Of a stretch of 64,000 bases of DNA, positions 1 to 12,385 are shown in pieces. The notes under the pieces were generated by a model. It worked only from the letters and a program-made list of their open reading frames with translations, searched no databases and had not been told where the DNA came from. Source of the stretch: Cololabis saira (Eukaryota; Chordata; Actinopteri; Beloniformes; Belonidae). The stretch lies in contig NC_084591.1 in the NCBI RefSeq assembly GCF_033807715.1, positions 43,240,868 through 43,304,867 of the forward strand. Reading direction: 5' to 3'. Positions within the stretch are counted from its first letter, which is position 1. Each line of letters starts with the position of its first letter. A program made the position numbers and the translations under genes.

Positions 1-172
1 GAGGACCATGCAGCCTAGGGTTAGCCATTCTGGGTGGGTCCCATCCGTGAGCAGCAGGTTGATTTGTACTGCTACACGCTCATGGAGTGCAGGCAGCTCC
101 TTCAGCCAGTAGCTGTGGAGCGTGTCCGGGCCTGGTGCCTCTTCATACCGGAGACTCTTCTTTTGGATGTCT
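1..172 (-). pseudogene. reverse-transcriptase fragment of a LINE-like element
   Basis: The minus strand is open from about 172 to the window edge. It reads MTDIQKKSLRYEEAPGPDTL, HSYWLKELPALHERVAVQIN and LLLTDGTHPEWLTLGCMVL. The APGPD and HPEWLT..R/CMVL pattern is the early reverse-transcriptase region (motifs 1-2) of a retroelement. The rest lies outside the window. The clade cannot be named from this piece. Confidence 0.6.
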
Positions 173-1161
173 GTCATTGTGGTGGTGACTGTGTCTGCAG
201 CCTGTATGCCTGATACCAGCGTGTATCCTCCGTTTAGAAAGTCCAACCGTAACATATACAACAGGAAAACTATTGGAAGAGGAAGCTATCGTTTTCACTA
301 TTGAGGAAATAAAAACGTATAAAAAAATCAAAATACAAACTAGGAAATGAACTACATTGTTACTACAGAATTAATACATTTCTTTAGGGAGACATTCTCT
401 CGGGGAAAATGTAGGTAGGGGACGCATTTATATCAAAAAGGGATTTTTAAACAAAGAGACGGGAGTTGATAAGCCTTTGCATTGACTCTTGGTGAAAATA
501 AATGTTTTTTGGAAGATATGTAGGCTACTTATGGATATATAGTTTGGTTAACAAGAGAAAAAGGTGGATTAGAAATTCACAATTTTTTAAAAGTCACTCT
601 GAAGGAAGCCACAAAGAGAACAAATTAAAATGTTCAAACACGTTACAACACAAGGGTATGAAGAAAAAAAGCTAGTGGTTTCCATGTCTGGATTGACCTG
701 GTTTTGTTGCAGTCTTGGCAGAGAAAACAGCAGTACTGTACATCAGAGATGGCGGAGATTGAATCAACACCATTTGGATCATCAATAGTTTTTTCTGGTT
801 TTTCTGATGCAGGACATTGATGACGTGAAACACAAACACTATCTTTAACTGTGCTCCACGAGGTTTGTATGTGTAGAATTTGAATAGATTTGATGACCCA
901 TTGCATCCGATTGCTTGACCTGATCAGTGCTACACCAGTCGCCTGCTGACCAGCGCTGACCGCTCGTTTGCTGAGAACCTAACGGTCAACGGTGTATTGC
1001 AGATCACATACGCGTCACATATTTTTGAGGGACATGCACGACAGACATGCCAAATGAAAGCAGGATACTTGTGGTAGCCGTGATGCGTACATGTAGGCAT
1101 TGTTAACTGCAAGTATATTCCAGGCCTTAGATCCACCAACCATGGGGCATTAATGTCATAT
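173..1161. other. AT-rich intronic or intergenic sequence
   Basis: No exon, repeat end or structured element is recognised on either strand. The open frames here are short and lack family similarity. Confidence 0.5.
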
Positions 1162-1162
1162 A

Positions 1163-1213
<51 letters not shown>
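1162..1213. repeat. (TA)n microsatellite
   Basis: About 50 bp of nearly pure TA dinucleotide. The open frame across it (tyrosine/isoleucine repeats on the minus strand) is a by-product. Confidence 0.97.
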
Positions 1214-1215
<2 letters not shown>

Positions 1216-2304
1216 GTCAATGACGAATAAGGATTTTCAACAGGTCAATTTTAAAATGAGAAAAAAAAGATTATCTATTGCAGTAGTTCAAACATTAAGA
1301 ATGTTGTGTACACATAAATTCATTCGTCAATTTTAAATTAAGTGATTTCTGAGTTGAGTTTCTGAGATGAGTTTTTTGTCAAGATGAATTGGCACTAGCC
1401 TTAAAAAAGGTCATGTGGTGCAACCATGATTCATATTAAAATAAATGAATTTCCTTAACATCTTGACATCTTTTTTTTTTTACAAGTTTTCAGTATTATA
1501 CAAAAATGGTTGTTTTTTTAATGGTCGCGCCACATGATATTTCATAAAATGGACATCATTAGTCAAACTTTGTTTGTATATTTCCATCATGATGGAAATA
1601 TAAATACAAATGTGTTGCAATCTTACACACTACAAGACATTTCGGAAATCATGCCAGATAGGGCAGAAGATTGATTTAAATACATTTAGTGATTTCAAAA
1701 AAAGTTTTCAGAACAAGAGTCATGGTCAGACGACATGACATTTTGACGCTTAAAACAACAACAAAATCCCAAATAACTAGTATTTTTTGTAAAATTCAAG
1801 TGAGTCCATATGTAGTACGACAGGTAGTTCATATATATCATATTTTTTTATCCATTTAAACCTTTTTTGAATTGAAAAAAAAATCTGTTTTTCAGAAAAT
1901 ATAGGCGTCACGTCATTGACCATATATACTGTATATATATATACACATATGGACAATAGAAAAAGGATACTATGAGGAACTGTTTAAATGGCATAAAGAA
2001 AAAGAAATTTACCTTAGACACGAGGGAAGAAATCATTTCTTTGAATGCCTCGTCAATCAGAACGTCGATTTTGGAGTGGTACTGTTGCTGTGGTGGTGAC
2101 GGTGGCCCAAGTATGTTGGTAATGAAGACACATGTTTATGTGGGAGACATAGACAAGGAACAAAAAAAGCAATAATTAAATTTTTCCATGGAACTGATGG
2201 TCATTTCTTTCTTTATTTAGCAATGACTCCTAATCTTGACGTTGAAAAGGAGTGTGTTGTTAAAAAGACAGAAACAAAAACGCTGCTGCTGTCCTCATGT
2301 GTGG
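1214..2304. other. AT-rich sequence without recognised features
   Basis: Homopolymer A/T runs and a short TA palindrome near 1920-1950 (catatatactgtatatatat) are visible. Nothing here looks coding. Confidence 0.5.
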
Positions 2305-2331
2305 ACACGCATGCACACATGCACACACGCA

Positions 2332-2390
<59 letters not shown>

Positions 2391-2437
2391 GCACGCACAC
2401 ACACACACGCACGCACGCACACACACACACACGCACA
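2305..2437. repeat. (CA)n/(GCAC)n compound microsatellite
   Basis: Alternating blocks of ACAC and ACGC repeats. Several frames are open across it on both strands because the unit has no stop codon. Confidence 0.97.
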
Positions 2438-5400
2438 ATCTCCCCAGCCAGTGAGGTGTGAAAAACCTTCCCATCTGTATAACGCTGCTAAGTTAAGCAG
2501 CTAATAGGATGCATTATGCTGGTGAATAACATTCCCATTCGCAGCAGAAAAGAGAAGGAATCTGAAGGATACTTTTTGTGAACCTCCCCACAATTAGAGC
2601 AGCCTTGTACTCCTCTAAAGCACCGGTCAAGCTGCGAGGACCAAAGGCTCACACAAGATTCAATTAATTCGCCATTTCATGTCTTGTTTGCCCCACCCCC
2701 CCCCCCGAAAAAAATATTCATGGCACCTTTTTCCCTTTACGGAGTGAGAGTAAAAAAGGCTGGGGCTGAATGCTGAATAACAGCGGCAGCAGGGGAGTTC
2801 ATCTCTTGGCAACAATGCCCTTTCATTGGCCATCTAAAGAACGCCCAAATTAAAAATTTCAATCAACAAAGCACACAGATCGCTGACAAACTATGGGTCC
2901 AGGAGGTCACTGCCAAATTTAGTTTTTTTTTCCTTTTCTTTTCTTCCACAGGTCTGCAAAATGGCAGCTCTCTTTCAGCTGAAATCTTTATGGCTAATCT
3001 TGAGTTCTTCTCTTCTTTCCCCTTCTTCTTACCTCAATTAACATGGCTGCTTTCTTTTTCTGACAATGACGTCTATAGAAAAGCAGGGAAGAGGTGAAAT
3101 TGTTGGTCTTTGCCATATGCAAAGCAAAAACTGAAAAGAACAATTATTTCTTTTGAAAGCATTTTTGTTTTGTTTGTTTGTCTGCTGTTTTTTCAGCTCT
3201 ACAACATTTTTTAGGTATGAATTGCTTCACATTTTTTTATTAATGCCCCCTAAATACTATCTTTGTGTACTCAGCAACATAATGAAACTAGAAAAATAAT
3301 ATCTATTAGCATATTTTATTCATCAAGTGGAGATGTTTCATGTTTGGTAAAACTGTCAAGTTGAGACCCTTAACATACAGTATACACATATATATGTTTA
3401 CACATACATACATATGTATGCAACACCCAACACAGGTCATGTGCAGAGCTTCAGAACCAAGGAAAAAATAATTTAAATAATAAACCACCTCATAAAAGGC
3501 AAGGAAGATATCTGCTTTTAAAAGAAACACATATTGAAGACAAATAACTCCCAAATATTAAACTAAAAACAATTTAAAGGCCCTATTACACCATGACGGT
3601 TTAGCCAGTGACTTGTGAAAAATTTGGGGAATATGCTGGCATATGTCAAATAAGTTTTGAGAAGGTTTAAGGGCACGACGAAGCACAATGGAATGCACAA
3701 ACTTTCATAACTTATACCGAGTTGTCCTCTGACATCGGCATCACCTTAACATAAGAGTATAATGGTCTTTTTAAAAGGCTGAGCTTGGTGTGTGTGAGCG
3801 TGGATGCATATAGAGCTCCGGACCGGGAGGTCACAATTCCCAGTGTGCAACACTGTAGAACGTAAACAATGCCGTGTTTCTGTAATGGTAAATGGTAGTA
3901 ACAACGCTTGATAGCTGTTGTGCACCGGGATGCCAGAATATTAGACAAAGGGGAACATATAGAGCTTTTTAGCGGATTCCTTAAGATCCAAATAGGCAAG
4001 ATAAACGGATTTATGCCATAAAACGCACGACCAAGACAGCTGACACATGAGACTCAGCTCTCACCAAATCCAGCCGTCTCCCATACTTTCTGAACACTAT
4101 TCATGACTTTAACTGAGGGTCACTTAGTATTTCTGAATGACTCACCTAAAAAAAACAAAACTACATGGATAAAAAAGGCACCTGCATGACAAATATTTAT
4201 CATAGATGTATGAAATTAATGGATGAGGTGGTGGCTTAAAATTTTCATTCACACAGTAAACATATTCTAATTTATCCAGCAAAAATCCACGGTAACATTT
4301 GATTCTAATGAACATGCCGATTACATTAGCCGACACTGACAGTGTTGGCGTTGTGCCTCAATTTAGCTACTTTGTTTATTTTATGAATGAAGTGCCCCTT
4401 ATCCTTCCAGTATTGATAAAATAATCCTTTGCTGAAAGATTCCAAAGCTGAATGTTGTTCACAAATCCAGGCATAATGTCCCTACACGGCTTTGTAATTT
4501 TTAAGAGAATCCCCGGAGTAGGACGAAGGAAAGGTGATCAGGTAGTTGTAGATGTTGGAATATTAGAGGACTGGCAGCTCTGTTACAGTTTTGATGCTTT
4601 TAAAAAGGACTCCCGGAGCTTTTTAAGGGTCAGTAATATTGAGCCTTTCAAGTTTAGCAACATAGTTTTCTTTATCTTTTGGGTTTAATTGCGCAGTAAA
4701 CTCGGACCTTGTGAAGTTCATGATTACGCTGTGACTTTTGACTTTTCTTTCCTGCCAAAATGGCGCTGCAAACAAAACAGGTCACGTGGGGTCCGGAGCA
4801 ATATAAAGGCGTTTAAATACTGCCATTTCTTTCCTGAACATTTCCCCCTTTTGCTGTGTCGATGCCTGTATGTAAGAACCACCTTCCAGAAAGACCACCT
4901 CTTTTTTCCCAATCACATGAAGTAGACCAAAAGGCGTGAAAAAGCAAAGGCCGGTAGTGTATGCAAGGACCACTCCCCCATTCTGTAACTAGTGATCTGA
5001 TTATGTTGGAATTGTGCCGACCGTAGTTGTAAGAACAAAGGAGTTGCACTTTGCTCCAGGAACGATCAGTGTTCGTAGTTAAAACCCGCTCCCCCACCAG
5101 GGGACGCCTTAGCAGTGCCTTCAACGTTTTCGGCATGTGGGGGTGATGTTGATTTCGATACTGTGACTTCAGCAATGTTTAATGTGGCTTCACACGGGAG
5201 CATTTTTGAGGCCGTCTGTGATACGCTAACATGTGATATGGAAAACTTTGACTATCGTTTGGCATAATTAGTGAACGCTGGCAAGACGCACAGTATTCAA
5301 TGGTATGATTATGTTATTGAAAGGTTTTTATAAAAGTTACTCATATGTGTTTATATGTTATTTATATGTTCAACTTGTTATGAAGCTATGCATAAGCCCA

Positions 5401-6033
5401 AAACCTTTGAAACTTTGATATTTCACTTTATAGCACTGGTTTAGATACATTTTGACACATCATCATACGCTGGCTAAATTGTCAAGGGGTGACCTTAAAT
5501 ACATCTTTTCATGAGAATACAGTAACAGATAGAGGATTCTTTAAATTGATTAATAACAATATACCTTTTGTTCACAATGCAACAACAACGTACTCTGGTG
5601 ACAGAATAATTATAATCCATGCTTCCATTAATCATAATAATCAGTTTGGTCAATATTTATGGGCAAAATAATGATGATCCTTCCTTTGTTCATAACTTTT
5701 TTTCATTAATTTAACATATTTAACAAACATAACTATTGCAGGAGATTTTTACGCTGTCATTAATCCAAAACTAGATCATTAAATTCACAGACTTCTATAA
5801 AAAAATCAACTGAAACCATTATAGAATACATGAACCATGGAGGTGTAAGATAGTTGGAGAATAAGAAACCCCTTCACTAGAGAATAGATTCATACCTGCA
5901 TCCATCAGTTGTGTTTATATGTTATTTCAATTTCATTCAATTTCCTAATATGTAACCAAAACTATGATCCATCCAATTATAATTAGTACCCATGACTCCA
6001 TTTCTCTCACATTATAAATCCTAACACCATTTA
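2438..6033. other. long stretch without genes; one possible conserved non-coding segment
   Basis: No exon is recognised. Roughly 2745-2900 is less AT-rich and has ATTA-type homeodomain core motifs and AATTAAAAATTTCAAT-like blocks, the look of a conserved intronic enhancer. This cannot be shown without alignment. Around 4450-5180 several short open frames overlap on both strands with no family signature. Confidence 0.3.
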
Positions 6034-6169
6034 CAGTGTATCCGGAAAGTATTCACAGCGCTCCACTTTTTCCACATTTTGCTATGTTACAACCTTATTC
6101 TTAATTTGATAAAATTAATTTTTTTCCTCAAAGTTCTATACACTACACCCCATAATGACAACGTGATTG
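6034..6169 (+). mobile_element. Tc1/mariner terminal fragment
   Basis: After a TA dinucleotide the sequence CAGTGTATCCGGAAAGTATT begins a stretch resembling the inverted-repeat end of a common fish Tc1-like transposon, including the later CCCCATAATGACAACGTGA block. Only about 136 bp of one end is present. No transposase or second inverted repeat follows. Confidence 0.7.
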
Positions 6170-6189
6170 ACACACACCAACCCCCCACC

Positions 6190-6466
6190 CCCCGAGAAGT
6201 GAACGGAGCTAGTACCCACTAACTCTTTGCACTATTCTGCACATCTGTACATAATATAATTGCACTGGAATTTTTTACCAACTACCTCATCGCACTGCTG
6301 CAATCACCCATGTACATACTGTAACTCAAATCTGTTGTAAATCATATAATCACATCTCATCTGTTTATAATATATATTATCACTCATTCATCTCTGACCT
6401 GCACCTTATAACAACAGTATTTATTAATCTGCACTGTGTACATACATATATATATATACATACATA

Positions 6467-6554
<88 letters not shown>

Positions 6555-6690
6555 CATATACATATACATATATGTGTACTGCACAAGCACTTCTGGTTAG
6601 ATGCTAACTGCATTCCGTTGCCCTGTACTTTAACATGTGCAATGACAATAAAGTTGAATCTAATCTAATCTAATCTAATCTAATCTGTAT
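6190..6690 (+). mobile_element. L2-like LINE 3' tail with TA insert and TCTAA repeats
   Basis: The stretch has the look of a LINE 3' UTR. It includes GCACAAGCACTTCTGGTTAG and ends in GTGCAATGACAATAAAGTTG followed by a (TCTAA)n tail (about 6658-6686), the pattern of L2/CR1-type LINE ends in fish. A TA/CATA microsatellite of about 130 bp (6440-6572) is embedded. No coding part remains. Confidence 0.6.
6440..6572. repeat. (TA)n/(CATA)n microsatellite
   Basis: About 130 bp of TA repeats with periodic CATA units, inside the LINE tail. Confidence 0.96.
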
Positions 6691-6696
6691 ATAAGT

Positions 6697-7100
6697 ATTA
6701 GGGCTGAATAATTAATTGCATTTGCGATAATATCGCGATGTGATAAAACGAGACCGCAAAGGCTGCGATTTGAACAGTCACGTGATCTGGTCACTGTATT
6801 TGTATTGCATTTTTGAATAATGCATCTGGCCTAAACGGTTTGCTGATGTGCTTGAGCTTTTTCTTTTGAATTTCATTATTATCAAACACACTTCACCAAT
6901 AAAAATGTGGATTTCAAATCTTCTCTTCTTAGTGTATTCAATTGATTAATCATGCACTGCAATTGTGTAATGTCCTAGAATTCGAATTCTTTATTTGGGG
7001 ACCTTTAGCAGATATGAGATTAAAATGCGATTAATTAGATTAATTAATTATAAATCCTGTAATTAATTAGATACATTTTTTTATCGCCTGACAGAACTAA
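6697..7100. mobile_element. hAT-type MITE fragment (TAGGGCTGAA end)
   Basis: The segment starts TAGGGCTGAATAATTAATTG and continues GCGATAATATCGCGATGTGA, TAAAACGAG, CTGCGATTTGAACAGTCACG. This is the same sequence, in reverse order, as the right part of the complete hAT element at 48408-49345. The opposite terminus is not recognisable, so it is a fragment or diverged copy. The region after about 7000 (repeated TTAATTA motifs) may be part of it. Confidence 0.6.
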
Positions 7101-7646
7101 TTCCAACAACTTGTTTCTAGAATCTAAAAACGTGGAGGTTGGAAGTGCTTACTTGGTGGACTAAGTAAGCTTACTTATACTTACAAGTGGTGGGGAGGCG
7201 GCAACACATGAGTGTGTCGCTATCCTCCTACCACACCCCTGTCCACTCCTGCCCTCCTTTAATGCATCTACCTATCCCAATTACTGAATTTGGGGTTTAC
7301 GGGTTTTATTAGCACTCACACTTACTTTTCTTATTTAGAAGTTAGAAAACAGCCTAACTAGTCTGAAGCTCTACACATGGTTAGAGTTAGCGTTCCTGGC
7401 TCGTGGCCTATCTGGATTCTGGGGTGGCCCGGTTTCTGTCCGGTCTGGGGAGTGGCTTTTCACCTACCGTATTTTCGCGACCATAAGGCGCACATAAAAT
7501 TCTTTTTTCTTTTTAAAAATGTGCTGCGCGCCCAATGAAACGGTGCGCCGTATCTATTACCTGTATTACGGTAATGTAAGGCGGACGGCCACCATGAGAA
7601 CGGTAAAGGGAGAAGGGGGCGTGTGAAGCACCCGTGAGTTGCGGAC

Positions 7647-8544
7647 GTGAATGAGACCATCCTCAGACTGAAAGCAGTAGCGCTGGCGGAAGAAATGAAA
7701 ATTGAACATTTTCATGGAGGTCCGTCCTGGTGCTTTCGCTTCATGAAACGGTGCCAGCGCAGCAGCAGCGCCCGGCCGATTATATGGAAAAGATGGAGAG
7801 CTTCCGCTCATTCTGCAGCCGACACATCACCGACAAACACATCCAGTCCAGACACATCACCAACATGGACGGAGTGCCGCTCACGTTCCACATCCCCAGT
7901 GCATCACACAGTGGAGTTAACGGGGACCCGCGCGGTGATAGACAGAACCAGCGCGGTGGAGAGATGGGACCCGCGCCGGGGAGAGACGGGACCCGCGCCG
8001 GGGAGAGACGGGACCCGCGCGGTGGATAGACGGGACCCGCGCGGTGGAGAGACGGGACCCGCGCGGTGGAGAGACGGGACCCGCGCGGTGGAGAGACGAA
8101 ACCAGCGCGGTGGATATCCACACAACGGGTATGAAAAGTTTATTTATTGTCATTTAAAGTCATTTATTGTTGTGCTTGCCTGCCACGCTGATGGACAGAA
8201 ACTGCCGCCGATGGTGATTTTTAAAAGAAAAACTTTGCCTAAAGACGTTCCCAGCCGGAGTCATTATAAAGGCAAATGAAAGGGGCTGGCTGGATGAAGG
8301 CATGATGAAAGAGTGGCTGAGGCAGGTCTATGTGTGGCGACCCGGTGGTTTTTTTCACACATCATGCCTGTCATTAACGTGTCTGCAGGGACTGTTGTTC
8401 GGGCTTTTGCAAAAGCCGGCATTTCCGAGGCGCCGCACGGCACGGAAAGTGACTGACAGCGAGGAAATTCGGACTGGCACAGCTGAATTAGCGGAGCTCT
8501 TTAATGCAGAAACAGAGGATGAGGACTTTGAAGGGTTTGATTAA
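7647..8544 (+). pseudogene. pogo-type transposase remnant
   Basis: Two open segments, 7647-8279 and 8302-8544, are the broken transposase. The first holds the N-terminal DNA-binding remnant, an expanded 21-bp repeat translated as a Gly/Arg/Pro-rich filler, and the first catalytic strand (ACHADGQKLPPMV). A stop in GGCAAATGA follows, then WLDEGMMKEWLRQVYVWRPG in another phase. The remaining D-D-E residues and the CENPB-like middle are gone. Only the acidic C-terminus, typical of the family, is retained. Confidence 0.8.
7917..8112. repeat. 21-bp GC-rich minisatellite inside the pogo transposase
   Basis: About nine units of GAGACGGGACCCGCGCGGTGG with small variants (CCGGGG for GCGGTGG, one ATAGAC). 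The unit is a multiple of three, so the surrounding frame stays open, as do two frames on the opposite strand. Confidence 0.93.
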
Positions 8545-8818
8545 TGTAAAAACTGAAATAAAATACAATCAAACTAAGTTTTGCTCCTGCTCTATTTTTA
8601 AATAAGCACACTTGTGTGCTTGTGTGTGTGTTCTGCAGCAGGTGTGTGTGTTTTGTGGCGCGCGTGTGTGTTTTGCGGCGCGCGTGTGTGCAGCTCCGTG
8701 TCTGTAGACTGCGCCTTTTGGGTTGGTGCGCCGTATGTGTGTTTTAAATCCAAAAATTACACACAAAAATGAGGGTACGCCTTTTCACACGGTGTGCCGA
8801 ATGGTCGTGAAAATACGG

Positions 8819-9618
8819 TACTCTTATCCATATACAGTATGTGGGGGGCAGGCTGACAGGATAGTTCCTAATGGGATGGGGAGGAAATCCATACACTGGT
8901 GGAGGTCCGCTGCTTGACATTGGCCCAAGAAACCAGTAACAAATGTGCTTCAACCTGAAGTACTGGTTGTGCTCACAAGTTTTTGCTGAGTGTTTGTAGT
9001 CAGCATATCTGCTTTATATCTCTCTTTAGCTGTGGCATGAATTGGGGGGGTATTTTCATCCAGCATAACCACATGAAACCAAATTGTCTTTCTGTACTTC
9101 ACTTTCTGTGATTTTATTCCTCTTTGTCAGAACCCATCTCAGGTCCCACCAAAGTTGGTTAGACTTTCAAGAGGACTGCTGAAGGACATTTTCACCCTCA
9201 CGCTCATATTGAGTTGCCAACAAACTTTTATTGTATACTAAAGTACATAATAAGTAAGTAAAGGCAAATTTGAGGCAATCTGTCTGATAGCTAAAGCTTG
9301 GCCAAAATGTGGTCAGCACAACAATCCAAAGAGCATCAGTACAGCTACATCAGAATGATTGAAACATTTAATAGTCAGGGTTGTCTAGTACAAATCAAGA
9401 GGTCAGTTTCACTGAAATGCAGTTTCTGACCATAAGACTGTTTAAAAAATAATGACACAGGCAACTGATTAAACCTCTCAAGTGTTATGAGATGGATTTT
9501 TTTTTAGTTGAAGTGTGATCTGTTCACTAAGAAGGAACAACTTATATTTTACTATGCAGAGACCATATAGGGAAAATATAAGAGGAAAGAGAGGCAATGA
9601 GAAAATGGAGGGACTTAC
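8819..9618. other. intron sequence, no features recognised
   Basis: No repeats with clear ends and no exon-like segment other than the candidate microexon just to the right. Confidence 0.45.
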
Positions 9619-9633
9619 CCACTGTCCGTCAAT
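9619..9633 (-). CDS. cadps2: candidate 15-nt cadps2 microexon (IDGQW)
   Basis: On the minus strand a pyrimidine-rich tract with TGC motifs ends in ttcacttccag, followed by ATTGACGGACAGTGG and then gtaagt, a consensus donor. The 15 nt encode IDGQW in phase 0, which fits the phase-0 end of the preceding exon. From memory, mammalian CAPS2 has a short insert of FGSQW type at exactly this place, after the GQE-like residues. No other coding exon of cadps2 was found between here and base 1. Length, phase, splice signals and residue pattern agree, but a 15-bp exon can arise by chance. Confidence 0.55.
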
Positions 9634-12385
9634 CTGGAAGTGAAACAATGAAGCACGGGATGGATGGACATGAAGGTCGGGAAGAACATGAGGCAAAGGA
9701 AAAGAAACGGGCACAGTGAGCTATGATGTAATATTTTACAGTACAAAGATTTCCGCAGTTCATTTAATGCATGGTTGGTGGTTAATATATGGTGAATAGT
9801 AATTGCTGCTTCAATTCCCCAGTTTTCTTTTGTTTTTTTTATTGGAAAACCTGCAGTGTCATAGCAGTTTTGGAGAACCTAAGGGAAACAGTTTCCCTTG
9901 TGTTTTCTTTGTTAATCAATGCCGCTTTGACATATTTTTTATCATTATGCCATTCAAATTAAAATCTTGTCATTGCTAACGTACTTAATACAAACCCCTA
10001 AATGAAAGAAAACAAAAGGTTTTAAGATGCAAAAACCCCCAGAGAATTTGATACAAAAAACTCACTCAAAAACCGTTGAGGAAAAGCAAAGCTTATAGAA
10101 TATACAAATAGTTTGAAAATTCTCTAGCCTACAGATTCATTGATGAGCGGTGAGGATGCCAGGAATAGGCTTAAAAGGAGCATCTAAAGGCTCAGTTTTT
10201 CTAAATAAAGATGGAAAGATGCTCACCACCGTGTGCTAAACTCGGTCAGACAATCATCTCAAATGTTCTTAATGAATTATTGGAAATACCTGTGAAATCT
10301 GTAGTGTATATAATTGTGAAAAGATTCCTGGAGTTTTTGCAAAAGTCAGAGAGTAAAGGCCGAGCACAGAAACCGCTCCAGTATACAGTGTCATCTTGAA
10401 ACCTGTCATACCACTGTGTTTAACATAGCCACATGAGTACCATTGAAAAACCATTTTTATTCAACACATTCTGCTGCTACATCTACAAATGTAACCTGAG
10501 ATTGTATAATTGTGCTGATGGGGGAACATATTACAAAAGTTCCAGCTATGACATACAAGTGAGCGTCTTTTATTAGACACAAAATGCCAGGTAGGGATCA
10601 TAATTTGATGAAAATATGTGCTGAAAAGTGAAACAGATCTTTTCCAAGTATTCACGTCCAACAAGCTGCAAATGAAAATGGGTTGATAACTTCAGTCCAC
10701 CCTGTGAAAATGCCTTACACTTAAACAAATATTTGTGGTTTTAAATTACACTATACTTTCACGGAAGTCAGTTTAATGTATGTTTTAAGTTATAGTTTTA
10801 ACTTTAAATGTTGTTTTTATTCTAATCATAGTTGTTTTCTTGATGCATAATTCACCTTAGAAGACAGGCTGTCCAATGGCAGACTCACATTTTATTGCTA
10901 CCAAATAATAAAAAGCAATTGTGAAACTTCTAATTCATGAAATCCAACACTGACATGCTTTTCATTTAGAGTCCTAATGCATCACCCTTTCATGATTTCA
11001 AAACCAAGCATGTAAAAAACAGCTGAAAGAGGGCATGTTGTAAAGGATTTTCTTCTTTTGATTAATTTTTCAGTCTGAACATTTATTTGTCAAGGTTATT
11101 CAGATGTTGGACTCTTTTGGGCATGGTGAATTCCATCTTGAAAAGCTGAATCATCTGCGACACAATGCCAAACTGAGGTTTTCATGTGTTTGGAAATCTG
11201 GAGGAATTTTAAGGTATTATTTTTTTCCTCTCTAGTTGACAAATGATTAACAAGAAGATTTGAGTAATTTGTTGATGGCATCATTTAATGTGGTGTTTGA
11301 GATCTTTTCTACTCGGGTGGAAAACAGCTTATGTTTAATTGGATTGTCTCCAACTGTTCCTCTGATGGCCTTGATGTTGTTGTTATTGTTTCTGAGGTAA
11401 CTACATAGGTATCTGAGATGTTTTTAATCTGGATGCTGCAACCTGACCCGAGTCCTCCTCCTGCCTCATATCCATGTTTGTTTTTCATTTGCTCATTTTA
11501 CTATCATCCTGACATGAGTGGGGAGTCATACAGTTGAATTTATACAAATTAGATGCCACCTATTGAACGTACACTTCGCTTTTGAGTAATGTTGCAAGAT
11601 ATAGGCAAGTATGGAGTCGATTTTGCCAAGCAGGGAGTCTGCAATGTCAAGTCTTGTAGTGCACACAATATAATTAGGCAGTTTAAACTTAGTTTAAAAA
11701 AATCTTTATTGAAAATCATTTCAACTATAATAATGGCACAATGTATGAACATATGGAAAAATAAATATATTAGTTGGTTTATTATTTAAGTTTTAAACTT
11801 TTGAATGGCAGTCATATTTAATGTGTTCAAGTGTGTATTCAGGATTTTGTACTTAATGAGTTTTCTTTTTTTCATTTATTTATCATCAAGTCTAAAAGTT
11901 ATGATCAATAATTTTCAAGGATGCAGGTTTTTCACTGAGGATTTTCTTCTTCTATGATTTAATATTGGTGAATGCAGACTCCTTTCATGTATCAGATTAC
12001 TATTAGTCATTTGTTTTTTTTTGTGTAGGCTTCTGTAATTGACTTAAATATTCTAGAAGTCTTAAAAGTTAAGTTTTGATGCTGCCATCATCCACTCCAC
12101 ATATTCCTTTCTTCTGCTTGTACTGTATATACCACTGAAAACCATTCTGCTGTTTTCACGTCTGAAATAAGTCTAAAAGGATCGAAATTAAGATGGCTGA
12201 TAATGAAAATATGATACAATCAAACGCAAGCCAAATTCAAACCAACGCGATGATAGAGTGTAGTTTAGCGTTTGTACCATCGCTGTTTAGCTAGTAAGTT
12301 TATCATCGTTATTTTCGGTTAACTCTGATTCGCTAGTGTAGGGCTAGCACTCAACCAATCAGATCTGTCATAGAGGCCGACATCT
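9634..12385. other. intron sequence, no features recognised
   Basis: AT-rich sequence. An open frame at 11589-11789 (VCNVKSCSAHNIIRQFKLSLKKSLL) may be the last residues of a decayed LINE, but this is weak. Nothing else can be supported. Confidence 0.4.

Larger units (their letters stand above)
7467..8818 (+). mobile_element. internally deleted pogo/Tigger-type DNA transposon
   Basis: Both ends are present. CCGTATTTTCGCGACCATAA at the left mirrors ...GTCGTGAAAATACGG at the right, and each end abuts a TA dinucleotide (7465-7466 and 8819-8820), the Tc1/mariner-superfamily target duplication. The inside carries transposase pieces resembling fish pogo proteins: LKAVALAEEMKIEHFHGGPS (DNA-binding part), LACHADGQKLPPMVIFKRKT (start of the DDE catalytic domain) and an acidic tail ELFNAETEDEDFEGFD. 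Most of the catalytic core between them is missing. The element is non-autonomous. Confidence 0.85.

Noticed and set aside
2213..2504. Cys/Val- and His/Thr-repeat frames
   Set aside because: Translation of the CA/GCAC microsatellite.
9478..9714. 78-codon minus frame as an exon
   Set aside because: It runs through both splice signals of the candidate microexon. Only the 15 nt between them fit the gene.
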